This document shows, in pieces, positions 10,775 to 19,848 of a DNA stretch of 64,000 bases (the first letter of the stretch is position 1; every line of letters starts with the position of its first letter). Origin of the DNA: Bacteroides cutis (GTDB lineage Bacteria > Bacteroidota > Bacteroidia > Bacteroidales > Bacteroidaceae). The stretch is taken from the NCBI RefSeq assembly GCF_900241005.1, contig NZ_OEST01000001.1:124001-188000 (forward strand), read 5' to 3'. The notes under the pieces are model-generated. The model ran no database searches, had not been told where the DNA came from, and worked only from the letters and a program-made list of their open reading frames with translations. Both the position numbers and the translations under genes were made by a program.

Positions 10775-12292
10775 TCATCCATTCTGCAGCACATCTTCTT
10801 TCTCGGGAGCGGTGGGTTCCGGCCGTCTTTCAGGAGCAAACGGATCGAAATAGTAAATGTCTTTGGTATCGAGCCAACGCAGGAAAGAGGGCAATCGTCG
10901 CATAAACCGACTATAATCTTTGCGTACACCAGGTGTCCAAGCAGCTTCGGCAAGGGCAATGAGACGCGGGAAGACCATAAAGTCCAAACGTTTTACATCA
11001 GCAACACGTTCAGTCCAAAGAGAGAATTGCATACCCATAATTTGTTTTTCATATCCTTTAAGCAGATGTTCTATCGGTTGCGGGAAAGAGAAGACATCGA
11101 CAATCGGATTATATCCGTCCCAGTAGCGTCCAACTGAGTGTGTGGAATATTGCACAAAATCGCCATACATAGGGCGACGAGGAGTCATTATGACACGATA
11201 GCCCGCCTCCAATGCCTTCAATAATTGATGACGACGATCGTGACGCCACCACATTACTACAGCTTTGTCTGGCGACACACCGGCATCTACAATTTCGTCC
11301 CAGCCAATCATGATTTTACCTTTAGAAGCTACAATATCTGCTACACGGCGCACAAAATATTGCTCTAACCCAGTTTCATTCAACAATTGTTTGTCTTTGA
11401 TAAATTGCTGTATCTGTGGATCGGTAAACCAACTCTGATTACCGAAATGTACTTCATCACCACCAATATGAATGTAAGGAGAAGGAAACAAGGTGATAAG
11501 TTCATCCAGCACGTCACTGATGAAACGAAAGGTTTCTTCTTTACAGGGATGAAAAGTAAAACCTTTCCACCGACCTTCACCGCCACCGGATAACTCTGGA
11601 TAAGCACGGCAAACAGCAGCAGCATGTCCGGGCATATCAAATTCCGGTACTACCATTATATGACGTGCGGCAGCATAGGTAACCACCTCTCTAATATCTT
11701 CCTGTGTGTAGAAAGTTGCAGGTGCTTCCGGATCGTGCCAGTTGCCTTTTGCACCAATCTTCGTCAATAACGGATATTTCTTGATTTCAATACGCCAACC
11801 CGGCTCATCCGTCAGATGCCAATGAAAAACATTCAGACGGAGAGAAGACATAACATCGAGCAATTGTTTGACTTTCTCTTTTCCAAAGAAATGGCGGCTT
11901 TCATCAAGCATAAATCCACGCCAACTATAACGAGGTTCATCATTAATGACACAAGCCTTCGCAATACCTTTTCCTGAGCGCAAGAGTTGTTTTAAAGTTT
12001 CCTCCGCACGAAATGCCCCGGTAGAAGTAGCAGACTGAATAAAGACTGAATCGGAAGTGATCTCCAAACGATAAGCCTCATCGGTATTGGTTGTACAACT
12101 CGATGTTATGCGTTGCACGACTCTTCCAGGAAGAATATTTTGCATTTCAAATGCTTTATTTTCAGCAGGAGTCAATGTAAACTGTCCTTTTGCCGGACGA
12201 TATTGTGCCGGTTCAGGAATTATATTTTGTGCAAAGGTAAGCACAGGCAGAAAAAGAACTACTGCCAACAGATGAGTTCTAATAATTTTCAT
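10775..12292 (-). CDS. GH20 beta-N-acetylhexosaminidase
   Basis: An exported 505-aa enzyme with a signal peptide (MKIIRTHLLAVVLFLPVLTFAQ). It has the GH20b N-terminal domain and a TIM barrel with the substrate-assisted catalytic pair Asp279-Glu280 in HIGGDEVHFGN; WHLTDEPGWRIEIKKYP and FDMPGHAAA are typical of the family. It releases terminal beta-GlcNAc or beta-GalNAc. It is the last intact gene of the sulfatase PUL operon, 42 nt after the sulfatase at 12335. The C-terminal end (FDPFAPERRPEPTAP) looks like a normal family end, so the TGA at 10775-10777 is probably the real stop rather than a mutation in a fusion gene. Confidence 0.92.
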   Translation of the reverse strand: MKIIRTHLLAVVLFLPVLTFAQNIIPEPAQYRPAKGQFTLTPAENKAFEMQNILPGRVVQRITSSCTTNTDEAYRLEITSDSVFIQSATSTGAFRAEETLKQLLRSGKGIAKACVINDEPRYSWRGFMLDESRHFFGKEKVKQLLDVMSSLRLNVFHWHLTDEPGWRIEIKKYPLLTKIGAKGNWHDPEAPATFYTQEDIREVVTYAAARHIMVVPEFDMPGHAAAVCRAYPELSGGGEGRWKGFTFHPCKEETFRFISDVLDELITLFPSPYIHIGGDEVHFGNQSWFTDPQIQQFIKDKQLLNETGLEQYFVRRVADIVASKGKIMIGWDEIVDAGVSPDKAVVMWWRHDRRHQLLKALEAGYRVIMTPRRPMYGDFVQYSTHSVGRYWDGYNPIVDVFSFPQPIEHLLKGYEKQIMGMQFSLWTERVADVKRLDFMVFPRLIALAEAAWTPGVRKDYSRFMRRLPSFLRWLDTKDIYYFDPFAPERRPEPTAPEKEDVLQNG

Positions 12293-12334
12293 GATATCTG
12301 TGTTTTTTTATTTAATCAAAGATCTTTTAGATTT

Positions 12335-13783
12335 CTATTTCAAAGGAAGAGTTTCTTCTTGTTCCTTCTTTATATCAGTCTGAAACTTTTTTATCAACTT
12401 ACAGTATTTATTTTCACCAGCGACATTCTTATTCTCTTCCGGATCATTCCGATGATCGAATAACATTTCGCTTACAATATTCTGTGAACTATCATACCAC
12501 TGCGCATAACTATAGTCCGATGTAACTAAATTTACCCCTTTTCCCCATTGTATAAAGGCATGATCGCGATGTTTCTTTTTCGGATCTTTCAAAGTAGGCA
12601 AAAAACTTCGACCTTGCAAATGCCCGGGTTGAGAAATGCCACAAGCTTCGCATAAAGAGGGATAAATATCTACAAACTCCACTATACTACTACTGCTTCC
12701 ATGCATACCACCCGGATAACTTACCATGAAAGGAGCATGCGTAGCTTGATTAAACAAAGTATGTTTACCCCAAAAATCATGCTCGCCCAAATGCCAACCA
12801 TGATCGCCCAAAAGAACGACAATGGTATTGTCTGTCAAATTCAAACGTTTTAGTTCATTGAGTACAATACCTATTTGCGTATCTATAAAGCTAACACAAG
12901 CATAATAAGCATGGCGGGCTTCACGATGGAAACCCTCATCAGAAGTATTACCAACATGAGTATACTGAAAAATCTCACGGGAATTCTGGACCTGTTCCGG
13001 TAAGTTTTCGGAACGATAACGGTTATCTGCTATCTTTATATCTTCACGTTCATATAAATCCCAATACTTTTGGGGAGCAATGAAAGGTAAATGAGGTTTC
13101 CGGAAACCTACTGCCAGAAAAAAAGGCTGCTTTTTTTCTTTTAATCTGCCCAGTTCGGCTACAGCTTTCCTGGCAATTTTGTTGTCTTCATAACAGCTAT
13201 CGGGTACATCCGCCCCTTCGCAATAGGGACCTCTATGACTTTGGGGATGCAGTTCTTCTTCAGGAATCTCATTTTTCCACACATGCCACTTGTTGTACAG
13301 CGCCCAGTCTCCACTGGCAGGACTTACAATCCAGGGAAATTCACTCCAACTGTCTGTACGGTCATTAAAGTGATGAAACACTTTACCCACGGACATTGTA
13401 TAGTATCCGGCATTCTTAAAAGCTTGCGGAAGAGTAATAACACCCGGTAAATCTTTTTGTGACCAAGTTTCGGCATCCACAAAACGTTTTTGGGTTATAT
13501 CCGGATAAACTCCGGTAAGCAGACTAGAACGGGAAGCTCCACTGACAGGCACATTACAATAGGCATTCTGAAAAATAACCGATTGAGCTGCCAATCCATC
13601 TATGAAGGGTGTAATAGCTGCTTCGCTACCATAGCATCCCAGTTCAGGACGCAAATCGTCCACTATGATAAATAATACATTCTTCTTTTCCTGTGCTTGT
13701 ACAAAAGAAACATACAGGAAAGAAGTAGAAAGTAATACAGTTCTGACTGACAAGTGCTTAAAGACAAAAGATTCTAACATCAT
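12335..13783 (-). CDS. Serine-type sulfatase, iduronate-2-sulfatase-like
   Basis: A family S1 sulfatase of 482 aa with a signal peptide. The N-terminal metal-binding motif is IIVDDLRPELGCYG. The formylglycine site is Ser81 in SGASRSSLLTG, i.e. the serine version that needs an anaerobic radical-SAM maturase. Further motifs: VGKVFHHF, GFRKPHLPF and LLGDHGWHLGEHDFWGKH. The overall pattern (DDLRPELGCYG, GKVFHH, GWHLGEH) is that of iduronate-2-sulfatase-like S1 enzymes, but the substrate in this PUL need not be iduronate. It lies between GH92 and GH20 in one co-directional run with short spacers (24 and 42 nt). Confidence 0.9.
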   Translation of the reverse strand: MMLESFVFKHLSVRTVLLSTSFLYVSFVQAQEKKNVLFIIVDDLRPELGCYGSEAAITPFIDGLAAQSVIFQNAYCNVPVSGASRSSLLTGVYPDITQKRFVDAETWSQKDLPGVITLPQAFKNAGYYTMSVGKVFHHFNDRTDSWSEFPWIVSPASGDWALYNKWHVWKNEIPEEELHPQSHRGPYCEGADVPDSCYEDNKIARKAVAELGRLKEKKQPFFLAVGFRKPHLPFIAPQKYWDLYEREDIKIADNRYRSENLPEQVQNSREIFQYTHVGNTSDEGFHREARHAYYACVSFIDTQIGIVLNELKRLNLTDNTIVVLLGDHGWHLGEHDFWGKHTLFNQATHAPFMVSYPGGMHGSSSSIVEFVDIYPSLCEACGISQPGHLQGRSFLPTLKDPKKKHRDHAFIQWGKGVNLVTSDYSYAQWYDSSQNIVSEMLFDHRNDPEENKNVAGENKYCKLIKKFQTDIKKEQEETLPLK

Positions 13784-13807
13784 ATTAAGTTTAAAGTTAA
13801 GCCATAA

Positions 13808-16156
13808 TTAATGTCCCCACTCAGTAGAGCATGCCCCCATTGTGAGAATTAATTTTCCTCCTCGTACAATATCATCATGTGTCAGATAGCACTTGTGATA
13901 AGGTTTTCCATTGAGTACGGCGTTTTGAATATATATATTCTCAGGACTATTATTGACTGCCTCTATAGTAAACTGCGTACCGGAAGCATACCGAGAGTCC
14001 AACTTTATATCTACCTTATTGAAAACTGGACTGGTTATTTCATAACGGGTATCACCGGGACATATCGGATGAATACCAACAGCAGCCAGAACATACCACG
14101 CGGACATTTGTCCTACGTCCTCATTCCCGACCAAGCCATTCACTGAATTATGATAGGCATTCCGACATATATCACGCGTCCACTTTTGAGTGAGCCAGGG
14201 AGTCCCTAAATGATTAAACAAAAAAGGCATGTGATGTACTGGTTCATTAGCATGGTTATAGTAGGAATTCCAAAGATAATCACGAGGAGCCTTCTCAAAC
14301 ATCTCATTCAATTTAACCAGAGCCTTATCACGACCACCCAATAAACAGACTAAACCTGGCACATCATGGGGAACAAACCATCCTTGCTGGAAAACATTAC
14401 TTTCTACACAACCATAACCATACCATTTATCTAAGCGATCTGTTTCGGGCAATGGCATAAAATTACCATCCACATCACGCGGGCGGAACCAACCAAAATC
14501 AGGATCAAACACGGTAGTATAAGATTGAGCACGTTTATCAAAATAGGCACTATCTTCCTTTTTATCTAACCATTCTGCCAAACGAGCCATACACCAGTCG
14601 GAATAAGCATATTCCAAAGTTTTGGATACACTCTTTTTATCGGAAGTAAAACCATGTTCATTATTAGCAAACAATTTAGAAGTATTCAAAGCATACTGAT
14701 AAGCCTTTTCTATATCGTAATTATGTATGCCCTTAGAACAGGCATCACATAGAACCGAAATTGCCGGATTTCCAATCATACATCCAGAATAGGCATTCAA
14801 AAACTCCCAACGTTCCAAATATTTCTTTCCACTTTGTTCTCCAATCTCGACCAATGAGTTGATTAAATCATTCACTAAGGCAGGATTTATCAAAGTCTGC
14901 AAAGGCATTTGACTACGAAAAACATCCCAACCACTGAATATCGTACGCTTATTAAAGCTTTCAGTCCGATGAACTTGATTATCAGCCCCCCAATATTCCC
15001 CATTTACATCACTGCAAATACGTGGATCGATTAAAGTATGATATAAGGCTGTATAAAAGATGGCTTTTTCTTCCTCAGTACCTCCTTCGACAGTTATCTT
15101 TGCCAATTCTTTATCCCACAGTTCGGTACAGGTTCTATATACTTTATCAAAATCCCAACCTTTCATTTCTGTATACAGATTTTCTTCCGCATTCTCCATA
15201 CAAGTAAATGAAATTCCACTTTTCAGAATAATCTTTTCATCCTTCCGGGTATCAAAATCGGCATAGAATCCGATATGCTTTCCTTCATAAACAATCGCAG
15301 AAGGAATAACTTTGGATTGGCGTATTAAATTACGATAGTTTTCACTTTCTATATCTTCACGTTTCCGATTACAACTGTCAGGTATATCAGCTGTCCAGAT
15401 ACCATGAGATTTGAAAGATTTAGAAAATTCAGCAAAGAAATACACCGTATAGTCTGCTTTACCGTTACCATTTCCCCAACCTCCGCCTTCGGGAGGACAC
15501 TTCATCCAACCCTTTATAGTATGGTCATTTACCACCTCAACATATTGTTTTACAGAAGTTCCACCGACACGCCGCGCCAGGTCTATTTGAATATGCGCAT
15601 CTCTACTTTTTGGGAAAGTGAAACGTAGCATACCACTATGGGGTAACGCCGTCATTTCCGCATGAATTCCATAATCAGTTAGGGCAACAGAATAATATCC
15701 AGCAAAAGCCACTTCACTGTGTTTATCATAACGAGAACGATATCCTTCATCCGGATTATCCAAAGTTCCAGCAAAGGTTTTCAGTTTTCCAATTGTCGGC
15801 ATCACCAAAAAGTTACCCAAATCGCCATACCAACCTATACCAGACATTTGTGTGAAAGCAAACCCTTCTATTGAAGTATGCTCATAACTATATCCACTTC
15901 CGTTATCTCCACCCGTAATCGTATTTGGGCTTACTTGTACCATACCGAAAGGTGCCGTTACGCCTGGAAATGTTTTTCCTAATCCATGATAACTTTTAGC
16001 ATCCTTAGTATTCGTGGTTGCTCCAACAAACGGATTGACATAAGATGAAAGATGAGATATAGCAGTATCTTGTATCTTAACCTTTGTAAAAGATAATAAA
16101 AGAGAAAATAAACATACTATAGAGAATATCTTTCTCATTTGAAAATGTTTTAACAT
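13808..16156 (-). CDS. GH92 alpha-mannosidase
   Basis: Exo-acting, Ca-dependent alpha-mannosidase family, 782 aa, close to the usual length. Evidence: YVNPFVGATTNTK at the mature N-terminus, GLGKTFPGVTAPFGMVQVSP, SIEGFAFTQMSGIGWYGDLG, the (alpha/alpha)6 barrel motifs WDVFRSQMPL and HHMPFLFNHLG, and the metal/catalytic loop GNEDVGQMSAWYVLAAVG. The N-terminus is an export signal; a start at 16138 (MRKIFSIVCLFSLLLSF) is as likely as 16156. Only 8 nt separate it from the GH36-like gene upstream, so they are co-transcribed. It implies terminal alpha-mannose in the target, or use of glycoprotein N-glycans. Confidence 0.93.
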   Translation of the reverse strand: MLKHFQMRKIFSIVCLFSLLLSFTKVKIQDTAISHLSSYVNPFVGATTNTKDAKSYHGLGKTFPGVTAPFGMVQVSPNTITGGDNGSGYSYEHTSIEGFAFTQMSGIGWYGDLGNFLVMPTIGKLKTFAGTLDNPDEGYRSRYDKHSEVAFAGYYSVALTDYGIHAEMTALPHSGMLRFTFPKSRDAHIQIDLARRVGGTSVKQYVEVVNDHTIKGWMKCPPEGGGWGNGNGKADYTVYFFAEFSKSFKSHGIWTADIPDSCNRKREDIESENYRNLIRQSKVIPSAIVYEGKHIGFYADFDTRKDEKIILKSGISFTCMENAEENLYTEMKGWDFDKVYRTCTELWDKELAKITVEGGTEEEKAIFYTALYHTLIDPRICSDVNGEYWGADNQVHRTESFNKRTIFSGWDVFRSQMPLQTLINPALVNDLINSLVEIGEQSGKKYLERWEFLNAYSGCMIGNPAISVLCDACSKGIHNYDIEKAYQYALNTSKLFANNEHGFTSDKKSVSKTLEYAYSDWCMARLAEWLDKKEDSAYFDKRAQSYTTVFDPDFGWFRPRDVDGNFMPLPETDRLDKWYGYGCVESNVFQQGWFVPHDVPGLVCLLGGRDKALVKLNEMFEKAPRDYLWNSYYNHANEPVHHMPFLFNHLGTPWLTQKWTRDICRNAYHNSVNGLVGNEDVGQMSAWYVLAAVGIHPICPGDTRYEITSPVFNKVDIKLDSRYASGTQFTIEAVNNSPENIYIQNAVLNGKPYHKCYLTHDDIVRGGKLILTMGACSTEWGH

Positions 16157-16164
16157 TTCTTCGT

Positions 16165-18234
16165 TTAACGTATAAAATCAAGAAGAATTACCTCTTTCGG
16201 AGCAAGAGCCAAAGAAATGGTTTCGCCATACTTATACTCTTTAGCTAAATTATCAGGCAAATTAACTACTGGTGAACTAACCTGATATTTACCTCGTTTT
16301 TGAGGATTTAAACCCAATTTTCGATCTAACGTTATATGATATATCTGTGGTCGGTCCGAAGGATTATGAATAGAAAGATATCCTCGATTATCAGTCCAAG
16401 CAGTATATCCATATACTTCCCCTTTTTGCGGTACTCCCCCATGCATACGTACATGTTTAAAAGCTGGATATACTTGACGAACCCATTTCAATCCATCTGC
16501 CAAAATATCCCAGTCTATAGAAGAAAGGCTGTCGGTTTTAATATACAACTCCACAAAACCTGTTCCACGACTCAAATTCATAAACAGATAGTCTCTGAAA
16601 ACCTCAGGTTCTTCATTGGATGTCGTTTTCTTCGGTTCATGATTGAAGATAGCGTTCATCGGAAATTTCGTATTTTCTTCCTCCCATATCTGATGATAGA
16701 TACGGTCACGATAAACCAATTCGCCAGTACGGTCATCGCCTTTGGCGGCATCACCGGCATTGATAAGCCAAACAATATCAACATATTGTAACCACCAAGG
16801 ACTGAGATAAGCCCCATTAGTTATAGCGATGAATATTTCAGGATTGACTTCATGCAATTTATTGAATATTTGCATAAGCTGTTCGGTTCCGTCAACAAGG
16901 TATTGTTCTTTTTGCACATCGAAGCGCGCCTCATTCAATCTTACATCATTAGACGATGGAAATGGATTATCGTTGATATCAAAATCACGTATATTGAGAT
17001 GTCCGAATATACCGTCAAACTTAAAATAAGATATACCCATTTTTGCCAACTCTAATATGCGTTCTTCCAATTTCTGCATATATTTCTTATCCGTCATAGA
17101 CATTCCCATAGAAAGCGCTTTGTAACCAAAATCCTTCATCCGTGGAATGATGGGTTGTGCTCCAAAAAGACAACCCGGGCTTAACCATACACCCAGTTTG
17201 GAGTTCCTCTGCCTCACTGCTCGGAAACAATCGGAGAAGTCCGGCTGAAACTTATCATTGATAGTCCATACTTTGTCCGACCAATCTGCATTCTTACTAA
17301 CATCCTCCCAACCGTCATCAATGATATAAGCATTGAGAGGTTGGCAATGTCTTTTTACCACCAACTCATCATTGACAATAGCCACACTACGGATAAAGTT
17401 TTCTTTAGCCACCCTTTTAGAATAGTCAAACCAACTGTTATATTGAATTTGTAACCGAAAAGGACGTTTTCTGATTTTGTCAATGTAAGAGTAGAAAGCA
17501 TCATCCATAAATTGTGGATCATCACTGACACCAACTACACTATTGTAAGAGATATAAAGTTCACCTTTTTTTATGGATTTTCCTGACAAATACCCACACG
17601 TTACCTTTTGCTTGTTTACCTCATTGCGTGAAGCAGGAAACTCAATTCCCCAGAAAGTAGCAGTCCGGGTAGTATAAACCGGCTGTCCCAATCCCGGCTT
17701 CCATTGAGAAGGCCCCTTAGCAGTAAGTTGTTTGAGAGTATAGTTCTGGTAAGCATCTTTAAAAGATATAGCCTCTACATCTATTTTTTTCAAAATTATA
17801 TCTTGCCCAGAATTAATCTCAATATGTTTTCGGCAATAAGTATCCTCCTTAGCTAATTCATAACAAACAATTAATGATATATTATTTTTCTTATCCTGTA
17901 ACAGAAATTTATATCCTTTACTTTGAGAATATACCGGATTTGTATATGTAGAAACCGAAATAACCTTAAAATCCTTATTGGACAATACCTTTTCCGTATG
18001 GTCCAATAAGGTTAGATGTAACAGAAACTCATCACAATTAATAGGAAGCAATTTAGTCCCAGCTTCTTTATTTAAAAGAACCTTAGTAGACAATACCCCA
18101 TCGGACACTTGAAGTGTACGTGCAATATACCGATTTTCTACAGTGTAAATTTGTGCTTGTGTTCTACCTATAAAGGTAAACAAAATTAGGAGGGTACAGA
18201 TGCCCTGAAACAAAATTGCTCCTTTCTTTTTCAT
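16165..18234 (-). CDS. GH36-like alpha-galactosidase (melibiase superfamily)
   Basis: A 689-aa exported protein (signal ends near GRTQAQ). After an N-terminal beta-sandwich (about 25-280) comes a TIM barrel with YIIDDGWEDV, LGVWLSPGC and the probable nucleophile Asp407 in YFKFDGIFGH. The pattern WXXDDGW...KFD is that of clan GH-D (GH27/GH36). It should cleave terminal alpha-galactose or alpha-GalNAc. The sequence is not close to a canonical raffinose-type GH36, so the linkage is open. It sits between GH30 and GH92 in the operon. Confidence 0.75.
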   Translation of the reverse strand: MKKKGAILFQGICTLLILFTFIGRTQAQIYTVENRYIARTLQVSDGVLSTKVLLNKEAGTKLLPINCDEFLLHLTLLDHTEKVLSNKDFKVISVSTYTNPVYSQSKGYKFLLQDKKNNISLIVCYELAKEDTYCRKHIEINSGQDIILKKIDVEAISFKDAYQNYTLKQLTAKGPSQWKPGLGQPVYTTRTATFWGIEFPASRNEVNKQKVTCGYLSGKSIKKGELYISYNSVVGVSDDPQFMDDAFYSYIDKIRKRPFRLQIQYNSWFDYSKRVAKENFIRSVAIVNDELVVKRHCQPLNAYIIDDGWEDVSKNADWSDKVWTINDKFQPDFSDCFRAVRQRNSKLGVWLSPGCLFGAQPIIPRMKDFGYKALSMGMSMTDKKYMQKLEERILELAKMGISYFKFDGIFGHLNIRDFDINDNPFPSSNDVRLNEARFDVQKEQYLVDGTEQLMQIFNKLHEVNPEIFIAITNGAYLSPWWLQYVDIVWLINAGDAAKGDDRTGELVYRDRIYHQIWEEENTKFPMNAIFNHEPKKTTSNEEPEVFRDYLFMNLSRGTGFVELYIKTDSLSSIDWDILADGLKWVRQVYPAFKHVRMHGGVPQKGEVYGYTAWTDNRGYLSIHNPSDRPQIYHITLDRKLGLNPQKRGKYQVSSPVVNLPDNLAKEYKYGETISLALAPKEVILLDFIR

Positions 18235-18334
18235 AATATTCTTAATTACTTTAGGCTTTAATTTTTTATTTCCCCTTAAAACCTTATTTGTCGATAATTA
18301 TGTATTAACAAAATTCGTCTACAAATGTAGAAAA

Positions 18335-19816
18335 TTATTTCATACTAAACGTATTGAAAGAGTGTGCTTTTAAAGTTACATCTAAATACTTATCACCCAA
18401 TTGCAGAGTCAAACTCTTTGGTTCATCATTGAAATTACCGGCTACCACCAAATATTTATTCTCCGGTGTAAGGAATATAATAACAGGTAGTTTATCTTCA
18501 CCTTTTTCCTTATAATGCAATACTTTGGTTCCCGCAACCACCTTGTTGCTAAAATGTTTCACTGCATAATATTCCGGAGTGTAGATCGCAGAACCTGTCT
18601 TCGAGTCTACACGGATTAATGCATTCTGTTTCCAACCCCAACCACTTGTTCCTGCATCACAGAGAATAGCATTCCAAAAAGTATATTCCTCACAACCATT
18701 TCCTAAATAGTGATTGATTAAATTAAAAGTATGCTCTGCTGCCTTCCAATCAAATGTACCAGAACCACATTCGTTTTCAGTTTGCATATATTTATAATTT
18801 GGATACTTTTTACGAATTTCAGGAAGAATTTGTCCTCCCCACCATTGAAAACCGATACCCTCAACGGTATCTTTCATACGAGGATCGGAAAGAACCTTAT
18901 CCACCAGTTCAATACGATTTGTATTAAGCGTCCCCAAATAAACTTGAACATTGGGATGATGTTTCTTCATGGTCGGTGCAAAATATTCCACATTGAAACG
19001 AATAATACCCTCAGGAGTCCATGCACAAGCCGGATAAATAGAATAGGCCCACGGTTCATTTTGGAACATCACGCGGGAAATAGTAACTCCTTCTTCTTGA
19101 TAAGCAGATACGAATTTACAAAAGTAATTGGCATAGGCTTGCAAATAGCGGGGATCTTGAATAAAATAATCATTGACTGCTACTTGCTTGGGATAAAACT
19201 TCTTATTCACGTTGTCAGTACCTTCATAAAGAGCTATCTCATGCTTAGCCGGCAATTGGTTTACTTCAGCATTACTTCTCACGGAATAGTAATGATTAAC
19301 TTTCATCCACGAAGGAGGTGACCAAGGAGAAGCCCAAAAAGTAATATTGGAATTAACTTGTTGTACTCTTTTTATATAAGGTATTAGTGTTGTTTTATCA
19401 CGATTGATATTGAAATATTTCAACTGAAAATCACCAGGTACTTCATCGCAACTATACCAGTCACGGGCATAATCGTTGGCATTCATTGGAATACGTCCCA
19501 TGGAAAAACGTAAATCTCCATCCGGAGAAAACAGATTATTTAAAATTACATCCTGTTCTTCAAGAGGTAACATATTGAGAGCGTCCCAGCCTAATTCATT
19601 AAAACAAGTTCCCCACTTCTTGAATACTTGGATATTCTCAGTACCATTTACCGACAATAAAGGCGTATTTGGACTACTGGCTTGTAATTTGGTTTTAGTC
19701 TCTTTCCAAACATCATTATCTGTACTGCTAATCCATGTAAAAGATTGAGCATATACGCCGGAGAATTCCACTAGAAGACTTCCCAACACACATAATTTCT
19801 TTAAATTTATTTTCAT
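18335..19816 (-). CDS. GH30 beta-glycosidase
   Basis: 493 aa with a signal peptide (cleavage near VYAQ). A (beta/alpha)8 barrel plus side beta-domain of the glucosylceramidase-like GH30 type: WGTCFNELGWDAL, SMGRIPMNANDYARDWY, WASPWSPPSWMK, acid/base Glu254 in MFQNEPW and nucleophile Glu347 in MQTENECG; the C-terminal beta-domain ends in SFNTFSMK. GH30 members cut beta-glucosidic, beta-1,6-glucan, beta-xylosidic or beta-fucosidic bonds, and the subfamily cannot be set here. It lies 32 nt after the lyase gene and about 100 nt before the GH36-like gene, all in the same direction. Confidence 0.9.
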   Translation of the reverse strand: MKINLKKLCVLGSLLVEFSGVYAQSFTWISSTDNDVWKETKTKLQASSPNTPLLSVNGTENIQVFKKWGTCFNELGWDALNMLPLEEQDVILNNLFSPDGDLRFSMGRIPMNANDYARDWYSCDEVPGDFQLKYFNINRDKTTLIPYIKRVQQVNSNITFWASPWSPPSWMKVNHYYSVRSNAEVNQLPAKHEIALYEGTDNVNKKFYPKQVAVNDYFIQDPRYLQAYANYFCKFVSAYQEEGVTISRVMFQNEPWAYSIYPACAWTPEGIIRFNVEYFAPTMKKHHPNVQVYLGTLNTNRIELVDKVLSDPRMKDTVEGIGFQWWGGQILPEIRKKYPNYKYMQTENECGSGTFDWKAAEHTFNLINHYLGNGCEEYTFWNAILCDAGTSGWGWKQNALIRVDSKTGSAIYTPEYYAVKHFSNKVVAGTKVLHYKEKGEDKLPVIIFLTPENKYLVVAGNFNDEPKSLTLQLGDKYLDVTLKAHSFNTFSMK

Positions 19817-19848
19817 AAGTGTTTTTATTTAGTAATAATCTAAGGTAG

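Noticed and set aside
10696..10959. Separate 87-aa gene at the GH20 end
   Set aside because: Out of frame with both GH20 and the fucosidase fragment, overlapping both; a frame artefact.
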